Assembly (NCBI GenBank): GCA_034406715.1
Contig: CP137872.1
Coordinates: 310,001-374,000, forward strand
Reading direction: 5' to 3'
Source of the DNA: Rhodotorula mucilaginosa
Taxonomy: Eukaryota; Basidiomycota; Microbotryomycetes; Sporidiobolales; Sporidiobolaceae
DNA length: 64,000 nt
Both the position numbers and the translations under genes were made by a program. Positions 1 to 9,488 of the stretch are shown here, one piece after another (the first letter of the stretch is position 1; each line of letters starts with the position of its first letter). The notes beneath the pieces are model-generated. The model was not told the DNA's origin. It worked only from the letters and a program-made list of their open reading frames with translations, and searched no databases.

Positions 1-2
1 AT

Positions 3-95
3 CAGATTGCCTTTCTGTCCTTCCTGACGTCAAAAACTCTCGACAGGATCGAGATTGTGCCGAACGGTGGCAAGAAGGGCGAGAAGGGCATGTGA
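3..95 (+). CDS. possible 3' end of a gene, partial at window edge
   Basis: An open frame runs from the window edge to a TGA at 93-95 and could be a last exon: the sequence begins with a plausible splice acceptor (CAG at 3-5) and encodes about 30 residues ending in a lysine/glycine-rich tail (KKGEKGM). Nothing upstream is visible, so neither the family nor the frame can be confirmed. I do not recognise it. Confidence 0.25.
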   Translation, partial: QIAFLSFLTSKTLDRIEIVPNGGKKGEKGM

Positions 96-850
96 CTCGG
101 GCGGATGTAGACCCTCCCGAGGTCGATGTGAATAAAAAAACCGTTGTCCGTTCTTTGTAACTGGCTGTCGCAAGAGTATAGAGCCAAAGGATTGAACAGC
201 TTCTCGGACTCCGATGCCTCGAATTCGTGCGAAAGCAGAGAGTGGAGGACTCGGCGGCGGTCCGGATTGCTACCGCAGGCTTTGCGTAATCTGAACTTGG
301 CACGAGTCACCTGCTTTTCTGGAACGGGCGAGTAATGGTTCCACTCTGTCGATCGGCTACGGAAATCGCGAAACTACCAAGTCAGCACGCGTCGAAATCG
401 GAGACTTAAGGACACTCGAATGCGCTTCGGCTTTGTACCAAGTTAGCCGCCTTGCGCAACCATTATAGCAAATATTTCGCAGTGTCTCTCGTACGGCCGG
501 CTCTTTGGCTACCCAAGGGGCTTGCGGCCGAAACCTTGCGAGAGACGGCGAGAGCGCTACAAGACTGAACCTTTCTCGATCCCCCATTCCAACGTTCATT
601 AACGCTATAGAAACGCCTCTCCGAAGTCTCTTGCGCGCTGCGAGGGCTGCACTACGCTTTGTTTTTCGGATTGGGAAGGTCGCCACCGATTGGACCCTGG
701 CTGGCTGTTCTTCCTCCTCTTCATACAGAACAAGGTATACTCCTTGGACGTTTTGGAATCTTATGATGGTAGCTTCGCAGTGCACATCCGAGGTGCCCTG
801 ACAACTCGCCTGCAGCAGATGCTGCTGACCGGAGCACCGAGGCTGGCCGT

Positions 851-885
851 GGGGAAAAGAGCTTTGCTCCAAAGCTCTTTTCCCC
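851..885. repeat. perfect 16-bp inverted repeat with 3-nt loop
   Basis: Positions 851-866 (GGGGAAAAGAGCTTTG) are the exact reverse complement of 870-885, separated by CTC. The stem has no mismatch and would fold as a hairpin in either strand. It is not in a recognisable gene, so its role is unknown. Confidence 0.8.
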
Positions 886-1221
886 CGAATTTGGCTTGGT
901 TTGTATACAGTTGCAGCAACAGACTCAAGTGCAGGGGGAGCTTACTGCCCAGTGTTGATCTGTGTGACATGTGTAGCCAACGGGAGAGGGTGAGCTTGAC
1001 GCAATCTGGCTGATCAGGTAGGCCCTTGCTGTGCTCCTGCCCGTTTTGGTTCCCCTTTTCTGGCTATATATCTCTCGGCTTTGGGGCTATAAGGCCGCCG
1101 CCTCATGAGAGCTATGCAGGCTGTGGTTTGGTGAGGTCTGCTTGAAAGATTTGGCTTCTCCCGCTAATGTTTGAGCGAAAAGTTCTGGCTTCAAATCCGA
1201 GTTGTCGGAAAGGAATGCGGC

Positions 1222-1227
1222 AAAAAA
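1222..1227 (-). terminator. Pol III terminator of the tRNA-Arg gene
   Basis: Six consecutive T on the minus strand begin two nucleotides after the discriminator base of the tRNA gene, the usual position for RNA polymerase III termination. Confidence 0.8.
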
Positions 1228-1228
1228 G

Positions 1229-1342
1229 CGACCTCGGTGGGGATCGAACCCACGATTTCCAGCTGATCCTAACGAGGCACTCGAGGATGAAACTCGAGAC
1301 TCGTCATCGGAGACTGACGCCGTGCCACTTGGCCACGAGGTC
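1229..1342 (-). tRNA. tRNA-Arg(CCG) with a ~42-nt intron
   Basis: On the minus strand the 7-bp acceptor stem (GACCTCG at 1342-1336 with CGAGGTC at 1236-1230, discriminator G at 1229), a D arm with A14 and G18G19, a class-I variable loop of 5 nt and a T arm (GTGGG-TTCGATC-CCCAC) fold cleanly. The anticodon stem TCAGT pairs with GCTGG allowing G-U pairs, giving a loop C-T-C-C-G-A with anticodon CCG (arginine, codon CGG). About 42 nt follow position 37, where nuclear tRNA introns lie. Box A (TGGCNNAGTGG type) and box B (GGTTCGATCC) are present, and a T6 run on the minus strand at 1227-1222 is a good Pol III terminator. The mature length is 72 nt without CCA. An intron-less tRNA-Ser reading was considered, but the variable region fits class I better. 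Confidence 0.85.
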
Positions 1343-1887
1343 ATTTTGTTGTGTTGTTCCACTCCACTCTGGCGTACAAAGTGAGATGCAGCTTGATGGG
1401 CTCACTCGAGAAGGGATCGCCGCAGTCAAGACTCAAAAAGGCCGGAGGCAGCTCCTCGCTTGCAAGTATCTTTGCCTCTCTTGAGCGTTTGAATCAGTCT
1501 CCTTGCCCGCTGCACAGACTGTGCGGTACAGGGTTAGAATTGCATGCATGTCTCGCAAGACGCGAAGGGTGCCTAGGTGTGTGGCCGCCTCGAGAGAGCA
1601 AGTGCCTTGAGAAGGCTCGCAGCTCGAGCTCCTCCCTGCTTGCCTGCGGGGTCTATGCAGGGCGAGTACCATTGGAACTTGATGGCAAGTAGCTGTTGGG
1701 TGCATCTGTGGGCCATAGCAGGTTGCATACAGGCAAATGAGTCGACAAGAGGCTGTCTCAAGCGCAGATCAGATATCACGATGCTGGAACTTTTGAAACG
1801 ACTATGCCTGCAGAATGCGTCCAGATGCGAATCTGCATACTGTGAGATATGCACTGCTTTGCATGGTGGCAAGACTGCAAAAACCTT

Positions 1888-4800
1888 GATCGAACCCACG
1901 ATTTCCAGCTGATCCTAACGAGGCACTCGAGGATGAAACTCGAGACTCGTCATCGGAGACTGACGCCGTGCCACTTGGCCACGAGGTCATTTTGTTGTGT
2001 TGTTCCACTCCACTCTGGCGTACAAACTGAGATGCAGCTTGATGGGCTCACTCGAGAAGGGATCGCCGCAGTCAAGACTCAAAAAGGCCGGAGGCAGCTC
2101 CTCGCTTGCAAGTATCTTTGCCTCTCTTGAGCGTTTGAATCAGTCTCCTTGCCCGCTGCACAGACTGTGCGGTACAGGGTTAGAATTGCATGCATGTCTC
2201 GCAAGACGCGAAGGGTGCCTAGGTGTGTGGCCGCCTCGAGAGAGCAAGTGCCTTGAGAAGGCTCGCAGCTCGAGCTCCTCCCTGCTTGCCTGCGGGGTCT
2301 ATGCAGGGCGAGTACCATTGGAACTTGATGGCAAGTAGCTGTTGGGTGCATCTGTGGGCCATAGCAGGTTGCATACAGGCAAATGAGTCGACAAGAGGCT
2401 GTCTCAAGCGCAGATCAGATATCACGATGCTGGAACTTTTGAAACGACTATGCCTGCAGAATGCGTCCAGATGCGAATCTGCATACTGTGAGATATGCAC
2501 TGCTTTGCATGGTGGCAAGACTGCAAAAACCTTGATCGAACCCACGATTTCCAGCTGATCCTAACGAGGCACTCGAGGATGAAACTCGAGACTCGTCATC
2601 GGAGACTGACGCCGTGCCACTTGGCCACGAGGTCATTTTGTTGTGTTGTTCCACTCCACTCTGGCGTACAAACTGAGATGCAGCTTGATGGGCTCACTCG
2701 AGAAGGGATCGCCGCAGTCAAGACTCAAAAAGGCCGGAGGCAGCTCCTCGCTTGCAAGTATCTTTGCCTCTCTTGAGCGTTTGAATCAGTCTCCTTGCCC
2801 GCTGCACAGACTGTGCGGTACAGGGTTAGAATTGCATGCATGTCTCGCAAGACGCGAAGGGTGCCTAGGTGTGTGGCCGCCTCGAGAGAGCAAGTGCCTT
2901 GAGAAGGCTCGCAGCTCGAGCTCCTCCCTGCTTGCCTGCGGGGTCTATGCAGGGCGAGTACCATTGGAACTTGATGGCAAGTAGCTGTTGGGTGCATCTG
3001 TGGGCCATAGCAGGTTGCATACAGGCAAATGAGTCGACAAGAGGCTGTCTCAAGCGCAGATCAGATATCACGATGCTGGAACTTTTGAAACGACTATGCC
3101 TGCAGAATGCGTCCAGATGCGAATCTGCATACTGTGAGATATGCACTGCTTTGCATGGTGGCAAGACTGCAAAAACCTTGATCGAACCCACGATTTCCAG
3201 CTGATCCTAACGAGGCACTCGAGGATGAAACTCGAGACTCGTCATCGGAGACTGACGCCGTGCCACTTGGCCACGAGGTCATTTTGTTGTGTTGTTCCAC
3301 TCCACTCTGGCGTACAAACTGAGATGCAGCTTGATGGGCTCACTCGAGAAGGGATCGCCGCAGTCAAGACTCAAAAAGGCCGGAGGCAGCTCCTCGCTTG
3401 CAAGTATCTTTGCCTCTCTTGAGCGTTTGAATCAGTCTCCTTGCCCGCTGCACAGACTGTGCGGTACAGGGTTAGAATTGCATGCATGTCTCGCAAGACG
3501 CGAAGGGTGCCTAGGTGTGTGGCCGCCTCGAGAGAGCAAGTGCCTTGAGAAGGCTCGCAGCTCGAGCTCCTCCCTGCTTGCCTGCGGGGTCTATGCAGGG
3601 CGAGTACCATTGGAACTTGATGGCAAGTAGCTGTTGGGTGCATCTGTGGGCCATAGCAGGTTGCATACAGGCAAATGAGTCGACAAGAGGCTGTCTCAAG
3701 CGCAGATCAGATATCACGATGCTGGAACTTTTGAAACGACTATGCCTGCAGAATGCGTCCAGATGCGAATCTGCATACTGTGAGATATGCACTGCTTTGC
3801 ATGGTGGCAAGACTGCAAAAACCTTGATCGAACCCACGATTTCCAGCTGATCCTAACGAGGCACTCGAGGATGAAACTCGAGACTCGTCATCGGAGACTG
3901 ACGCCGTGCCACTTGGCCACGAGGTCATTTTGTTGTGTTGTTCCACTCCACTCTGGCGTACAAACTGAGATGCAGCTTGATGGGCTCACTCGAGAAGGGA
4001 TCGCCGCAGTCAAGACTCAAAAAGGCCGGAGGCAGCTCCTCGCTTGCAAGTATCTTTGCCTCTCTTGAGCGTTTGAGTCAGTCTCCTTGCCCGCTGCACA
4101 GACTGTGCGGTACAGGGTTAGAATTGCATGCATGTCTCGCAAGACGCGAAGGGTGCCTAGGTGTGTGGCCGCCTCGAGAGAGCAAGTGCCTTGAGAAGGC
4201 TCGCAGCTCGAGCTCCTCCCTGCTTGCCTGCGGGGTCTATGCAGGGCGAGTACCATCGGAACTTGATGGCAAGTAGCTGTTGGGTGCATCCGTGGGCCAT
4301 AGCAGGTTGCATACAGGCAAATGAGTCGACAAGAGGCTGTCTCAAGCGCAGATCAGATATCACGATGCTGGAACTTTTGAAACGACTATGCCTGCAGAAT
4401 GCGTCCAGATGCGAATCTGCATACTGTGAGATATGCACTGCTTTGCATGGTGGCAAGACTGCAAAAACCTTGATCGAACCCACGATTTCCAGCTGATCCT
4501 AACGAGGCACTCGAGGATGAAACTCGAGACTCGTCATCGGAGACTGACGCCGTGCCACTTGGCCACGAGGTCATTTTGTTGTGTTGTTCCACTCCACTCT
4601 GGCGTACAAACTGAGATGCAGCTTGATGGGCTCACTCGAGAAGGGATCGCCGCAGTCAAGACTCAAAAAGGCCGGAGGCAGCTCCTCGCTTGCAAGTATC
4701 TTTGCCTCTCTTGAGCGTTTGAGTCAGTCTCCTTGCCCGCTGCACAGACTGTGCGGTACAGGGTTAGAATTGCATGCATGTCTCGCAAGACGCGAAGGGT

Positions 4801-5601
4801 GCCTAGGTGTGTGGCCGCCTCGAGAGAGCAAGTGCCTTGAGAAGGCTCGCAGCTCGAGCTCCTCCCTGCTTGCCTGCGGGGTCTATGCAGGGCGAGTACC
4901 ATTGGAACTTGATGGCAAGTAGCTGTTGGGTGCATCTGTGGGCCATAGCAGGTTGCATACAGGCAAATGAGTCGACAAGAGGCTGTCTCAAGCGCAGATC
5001 AGATGCTAGGACTCGCTCTGCAGACTCATCTCGCTCTCGCTCCTTCAAGGCCTTTTCCAGATCTAAGTCCTCTTCACTCGCTCACTTTTCATTCGAACCC
5101 TCGCTGACTTGATCTCTCCCCCTAGACTACTACATACTCTCGGACTCAAGATCAAGACGACGATGCGTTATTCGGATGAGGCGTTGAGTGGAGGTTGGAG
5201 GAGGATCTCGGGCGCACTTTGTCGTAGCTCGCCCTCGGGCTCCCCTTCTGTTTTCTTCTTCACCGCTCACATCTCGCAATCTACGCTCGATTCAGTGTTA
5301 TTGTTGAGTGTCTATCTACAGTCATTCCCTGTCAGCAGAGTAGCCTCGTCTCGCATCCGCTTGAGACGAGTGCCCTCTGCATCAGATATCACAATGCTGG
5401 AACTTTTGAAACGACTATGCCTGCAGAATGCGTCCAGATGCAAATCTGCATACTGTGAGATATGCACTGCTTTGCATGGTGGCAAAACTGCAAAAACCTT
5501 GATCGAACCCACGATTTCCAGCTGATCCTAACGAGGCACTCGAGGATGAAACTCGAGACTCGTCATCGGAGACTGACGCCGTGCCACTTGGCCACGAGGT
5601 C
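1888..5601 (-). pseudogene. six truncated tRNA-Arg copies within the array
   Basis: Copies at 1888-1988, 2534-2634, 3180-3280, 3826-3926, 4472-4572 and 5501-5601 (all minus strand) keep the 5' acceptor strand, D arm, box A, anticodon, intron and most of the T arm, but lose the 3' end from the T loop on. The last 13 nt of the tRNA (rest of the T stem, acceptor strand and discriminator) are missing. Minus-strand sequence after the truncation reads AAGGTTTTTGC, so a T5 Pol III terminator lies only a few nucleotides downstream. They cannot make a functional tRNA, but box A and a partly altered box B remain, so Pol III transcription is conceivable. Confidence 0.85.
5005..5380. mobile_element. 376-bp insertion in array unit 6, 7-bp target duplication
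   Basis: The regular unit sequence stops after ATCAGAT at 4998-5004 and resumes after a second ATCAGAT at 5381-5387. Removing 5005-5380 plus one copy restores the exact 646-bp period. No clear terminal inverted repeats are visible (only short matches such as GGACTCG versus GGCACTCG). The inside resembles host gene sequence: a pyrimidine-rich tract ending CCCCCTAG at about 5125, followed by an ATG (5163) opening a frame starting MRYSDEALSGGWRR. The 7-bp duplication points to transposition or retroposition rather than recombination; the class is undetermined. Confidence 0.7.
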
Positions 5602-5940
5602 ATTTTGTTGTGTTGTTCCACTCCACTCTGGTGTACAAACTGAGATGCAGCTTGATGGGCTCACGCGAGAAGGGATCGCGGCAGTCAAGACTCAAAAAGG
5701 CCGGAGGCAGCTCCTGGCTTGCAAGTTTCTTTGCCTTTCTTGAGCGTTGGAGTCAGTTTCCTCGCCCGCTGCACAGACTATGCGGTACAGGGTTGGAATT
5801 GCATGCATGCCTCGCAAGAAGCAAAGGGCAACTAGGTGTGTGGCCGCCTCGAGAGAGCAAGTGCCTTGAGAAGGCTCACAGCTCGAGCTCCTCCCTGCTT
5901 GTCTGCGGCGCCTCTGCAGATTGTCTGCGGCGCCTCTGCA

Positions 5941-6112
5941 GAGCAACTTATGCTAGAGGTTGATGCAGAGTTGAATTTGTTGAGTTTTCGAAGCATGATG
6001 CCACAATCCAAAGAGGATCACGCGCGGTTACGCTGATTAAGATGTCTGGGCGGGCTTGGTGACTCCAGAGCCCGATGTGACAGCTGCTGACCGTCGCTGT
6101 GTGTCCGTACAG
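5941..6112. other. junction between the tandem array and the TOP1 fragment
   Basis: This stretch has lost similarity to the array unit and ends in what looks like the 3' part of an intron (GCTGAC branch-like sequence near 6085 and acceptor GTACAG at 6107-6112) of the truncated topoisomerase gene. No exon upstream of it resembles topoisomerase I, so the gene copy is cut off here. Confidence 0.5.
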
Positions 6113-6941
6113 TACAACTTGGATGACGACTGGATCCAGGAGCACGAGAAGCAGCTTGTCGTGCTCGAGGGCGAGAAGATCCGCCAAAAGTTTGAGAAGG
6201 AGAACGCGAAGCCCGAGGGGGAGGGCGAGAAGCCGCTCCCGGAGAAGGAGCTCACGGAGCGGCTCAAGGCTGCGGACGAGCTCAAGAAGACGATCAAGCG
6301 TGACCGCAAGAACGGCTACGAGGAGACCAAAATGTCGGAGGAGAGGATTGTTGCGGCGCTGAAGAAGATGGATGAGCGCATTCAGGTTGCGAAGCTGGCC
6401 GCCACCGACAAGGACGAGGGCAAGGGCGCGTTCCAGCTCTCTCCTGCGCGCGACATTCGTGGGGGTCCGGAAGTTGCTGACACGGACCTCTCATCTGTTT
6501 GTTCGCTCGGCTCCCTCTGCGCTGCCCAACCGGCCCGACCTTGGTTTTCGGATTCTCACTCATTCACACGACCCCATCTCGCGCGCGCTATGATCCGCCT
6601 CATCCCCTCCGCCGCCGCCGCGCTCTCGATCTCGCCGCTCGACTTGCCAAACTCGCCAATTTCCAACATTCTCACCCTCTCCGTCTGCGTTCCGCCGGGT
6701 CACGCATGCAGAGATCTCGCTCGGAACCTCGAAGATTAACTATTTAGATCCGGTGCGTTATGGATCTTCCTCTATGACCCCCCCTGTGTGGTGCGCTCCT
6801 CCTGACTCCTGCGTACGCTTCCATCAGAGGATCTCCGTCGCGTGGTGCAAGCAGTTCGACGTCCCGCTCAACAAGGTCCTCACCAAGACGCTCCTCGAAA
6901 AGTTCACCTGGGCGACCCATGTCGAGGCCGACTTTGAGTGG
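6113..6941 (+). pseudogene. TOP1: 3' fragment of DNA topoisomerase I (type IB)
   Basis: Three exon-like pieces encode the C-terminal part of a fungal TOP1. 6113-6425 gives the charged coiled-coil linker (YNLDDDWIQEHEK through ATDKDEGK), 6712-6752 gives [11 protein letters not shown] containing the catalytic tyrosine, and 6828-6941 gives [13 protein letters not shown] through LEKFTW, the conserved C-terminus. Introns lie at 6426-6711, whose donor reads GCGCGT instead of GT, and 6753-6827, a canonical GT-AG intron with a CTGAC branch point. Nothing of the large core domain (DNA-binding clamp, the other catalytic arginines and histidine) is present upstream, and the reading frame runs on past the usual C-terminus. 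The piece is therefore a truncated duplicate; the functional gene must be elsewhere. Confidence 0.8.
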
Positions 6942-7130
6942 AAAAGAGTCAGGGATTTACCAGTCCTGCACGCCGCCGCCCAAGCTCATAGAGTCGTTCA
7001 ACCGAGTCTTGTGAACGAGGTTGTCCAAAGCGTACCAGAATGACAAGCATCGGCAGTGCAAAAGAGCAAGGGTAAGCCCAAGCAAGGACTTCCACCCACT
7101 CAAGTCTATCCTAGAGCGAAACAATGTTGT
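6942..7130. other. spacer between two pseudogene fragments
   Basis: No gene-like signal is visible. Similarity to the sugar transporter begins near 7130, so this stretch is a recombination junction between two unrelated gene fragments. Confidence 0.4.
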
Positions 7131-8040
7131 CTAGGCATCGCGCTCTTCTGGATGCCGTACTCGCCTCGATGGCTCGTCGAGCAGGGTCGCGACGACGAAG
7201 CCAAGTCGACTCTTTCGTACCTCCGCAGCTCGCCCGCCGAGACTCCCGAGGTCGTCACCGAGTATCTCGAGATCAAGGCCGAGGTTATGATCCAGCGCGA
7301 GCTCAAGGCCATCTCGACCGCCGGCAAAGGCGGACTCCGAGCGGCGATCCAGCCTTACCTCGACTTGTTCTCGTCCTGGAGCAACTTCCACCGTCTCTAC
7401 ATTGGCTGCACGACCATGTTCTTCCAACAGTTCATCGGATGCAACGTGAGTCCTTCTCGCACTCGACCGAGCCAAGTCCGGGGTTGCGCGCAACTTGCCA
7501 CTCCAAGCTCCGACATTTCGTTGTTTCTTCCACTGACATTCAGATGATGCTGCTCAGGCCATAATCTATTACGCCCGACTATATTCGCTCAACTAGGTGC
7601 GTAGACGCTTTTCAGACCACTTCGGACAATGCTGACCGAGTCCGGAACTCGTGGAAACAGGTCTCGACCCGAACACGACTTCCCTCCTCGCTACCGGCGT
7701 CTACGGCATCACCAACAGCGTGAGCCCTCTCCCGTGAACCCTCAGAGCATCTCCTGCGCGCTGCGTATGGAAGGGCAGCAAAGAAGCCCGGGAAGCGTCG
7801 TGTCTCCGGGCTTACCTCCAGTGGATGGGACTTACCTCCAGTGGAAGGGACTGACTCCCTTGTTCGGCAATGCCTTCAGGTCTTCACTCTGCCGGCTGTC
7901 TTCTTCGTTGACCGTGTCGGACACCGGATGATCCTGCTCGCCGGTGCTGTCGGTTGAGGCTTCTCGCTTATCGTCGTCGGTTCCCTCGTCGCGGCTCACT
8001 CGCACGGCTGCGCACGCTTGGACCAGCGGCCTCGAAGCTG
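7130..8040 (+). pseudogene. decayed partial copy of the MFS sugar transporter
   Basis: From about 7134 the sequence matches the middle of the transporter gene at 44561-47013, in opposite orientation, including the loop with SPRWLVEQGRDDEAKS, the helix with MFFQQFIGCN and the same intron positions. The match covers the region after the sixth transmembrane helix up to the helix after LDRVGRR, then fades near 8040. It is broken: relative to the intact gene one base is missing near 7577 (coding for AIIYYAP), and a TGA lies at about 7955 where the intact copy has a cysteine codon. Promoter, N-terminal half and C-terminal half are absent. The introns are also diverged, so the duplication is not very recent. 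Confidence 0.85.
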
Positions 8041-8255
8041 TGGGTACGGTCACCGCTGCAAGCAGTCAAGCTCACCCGCAGAGGAGAGCAGCGCAGGTAT
8101 GTGCATTAGTTGTATTTGCATTTGGAGAAAGGTATATGTTTATCCGTCAGAGCCTCGGCAGGCAGCATCTTCCCGGCCAGGTGAGCCGCGATTCACGGCT
8201 GTGTAAACTCGGTAGGAAGTTTCGCCCGTCCGGAGCTTCCGTACAAGTGTCCACC
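8041..8255. other. downstream flank of RRT8-like gene and pseudogene end
   Basis: No exon is recognisable. The sequence contains the far end of the decayed transporter copy and presumably the 3' untranslated region of the minus-strand gene that stops at 8256. Confidence 0.4.
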
Positions 8256-9488
8256 TCAGAGGTCCAAACGACCCGGGTGGACCTCGACCTGGTCCTTTCC
8301 ACCCGCTTCCTCCTTGCTGTCCGCAGTCCCGCGCTCGTTCCGCTCGATGTCGGCAGCCCAAAGGGCCGCGCCGATAGCAGTGGTGAACATGAGGGCAGGT
8401 CCGAAGAGCGGGATGAGAGAGAGGGCGATGGAAGCCATGCCGAAGCTGCAACGCCGCCGCAACAAGATCAGCTTGCGAACAGGCTCGAAAACTGGCAAGG
8501 ACCCAGGACCTACGAGGTGTACGCCGCGGAGCGCTTCTCGACAAACTGCTCACGCTGCTGCTTGCTGAACTTTTTGAGCTGGAAGTAGCGCTCGTGCGCC
8601 GAGCTGCAAAGAACGGAAGCAGTTCTCATCAGCCGCTGCCCGGCGAAACTGCCCAAGATCGACAGACTCACGGGCCGGCCTTGCGACCGTTGAGAACCAA
8701 GAAGATTGCGGTTCCGACTCCCGGGATAAAGTTGAGCGGGAGGGTGACGAGGTAGCGAGCAAACCCAGCGGTCGAGAAGCGGTTCTTGACGGGCGAGAGA
8801 ATGCTCTTGCCCAACTCGACCGAGCCTCCGCGCTTCGAGAGGGTCCTGCCGTTCTCGACGAGGTCGGACAGGCCCTTCTGGACGAGGACGGCGTCGAAGA
8901 TGCGCTCCGAGACGGCCGCGTTGAGGAAAGTGCGGTGGATGAAGAGGATGATGGCGTACGTCTCGGCGAGCACGAGCGGGACGGCCGCGATGAAGGCTGT
9001 GGTACCGTGCGAGTATGTCAACTGACTGAACTGGGCGGAGGTTAGTCTGCTCCGAGCGAGACATGGACGCACAGAGGGGTCCCGAGATGACGGAGAGGAC
9101 GGCGACTTGGGGGAGGTAGGTGAAGGTGAACATGGCCGAGACGGTGAACATGCTGATAGCGAGACTGCGGACGAGCATGGGCTTGATGGTCTCCACCAGG
9201 CGCGGGTGTTTGGCGAGGTAGATGCAGCCGTAGCTGCGCGCAGGCGGACGGACGTCACGACGCGGCGGTGTCAGTTTTTGGTCCGACTCCAACGGCGAGG
9301 GCTAGAATGGTCACGGGGGAGAGTGCGCACATCGGGTAGAGATAGGCGGTCGACTTGAGTGCCTCTGTTCCGAGCGAGGCGACGGCTGCGGCGTCTTGCT
9401 TTGCGAGGTTGATCCCTTGCTCGACTTTGCGCTGGACGAGTCCGGCCTTGTCTCCTCCTCCGCTCGAGGTGCTGACTTGGTTCGACAT
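8256..9488 (-). CDS. RRT8/LDS-type membrane protein (outer spore wall family)
   Basis: Five exons (9488-9331, 9233-9073, 8996-8672, 8603-8514, 8445-8256) join in phase to a checked 307-residue protein. It has several hydrophobic segments (around LVRSLAISMFTVSAM, FIAAVPLVLAETYA, RYLVTLPLNFIPGVGTAIF and MASIALSLIPLFGPAL). Conserved-looking stretches such as HERYFQLKKFSKQQREQF and AALWAADIE, together with the overall layout, match the fungal RRT8/LDS1/LDS2 group, which in budding yeast is tied to lipid droplets and outer spore wall assembly. In a basidiomycete yeast the role is more likely at lipid droplets or ER; that is inference. It shares a 464-bp promoter with the divergent peroxiredoxin gene. 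The family call rests on pattern memory only. Confidence 0.7.

Larger units (their letters stand above)
96..1228. other. gene-poor stretch left of the tandem array
   Basis: No open frame here looks like a real exon; the longest frames overlap on both strands and lack codon bias or domain signatures. The only structured element seen is the perfect hairpin at 851-885. The stretch ends at the 3' flank of the tRNA-Arg gene. Confidence 0.5.
1242..5940. repeat. 646-bp tandem array anchored in the tRNA-Arg gene
   Basis: Units start at 1242, 1888, 2534, 3180, 3826, 4472 and 5501. The first five steps are exactly 646 bp; the sixth is 1,029 bp because a 376-bp insertion plus a 7-bp duplication lies inside it (646+383). 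Each unit begins precisely in the T loop of the tRNA sequence (GATCGAACCC on +). Units 1-6 differ by only a handful of substitutions (for example near 4073, 4252 and 4288), so amplification was recent or the copies are homogenised. The seventh unit is more diverged and degrades after about 5905, where a 22-bp direct duplication appears before unrelated sequence. Open frames inside the units (up to 113 codons on both strands) recur simply because the sequence repeats; none shows a protein signature. Confidence 0.95.

Noticed and set aside
1229-1342. Reading the tRNA as tRNA-Ser with a long variable arm and no intron
   Set aside because: The anticodon stem pairs properly only after removing ~42 nt at position 37/38, leaving a 5-nt class-I variable loop and a CCG anticodon.
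1351-4922. Recurrent 90-113-codon frames on both strands of the 646-bp array as a tandem gene family
   Set aside because: The frames overlap each other on opposite strands, differ only where the DNA repeat differs, cross the tRNA remnants and show no domain or sensible composition; they are by-products of the repeat.
1242-5940. CRISPR-like or ribosomal spacer array
   Set aside because: Units are contiguous 646-bp repeats without unique spacers, the genome is eukaryotic, and no rRNA sequence is adjacent.
8510-9292. 260-codon minus-strand frame as the RRT8-like protein
   Set aside because: It reads through introns in a shifted frame and is arginine-rich; the five-exon model gives consistent phases and family motifs.
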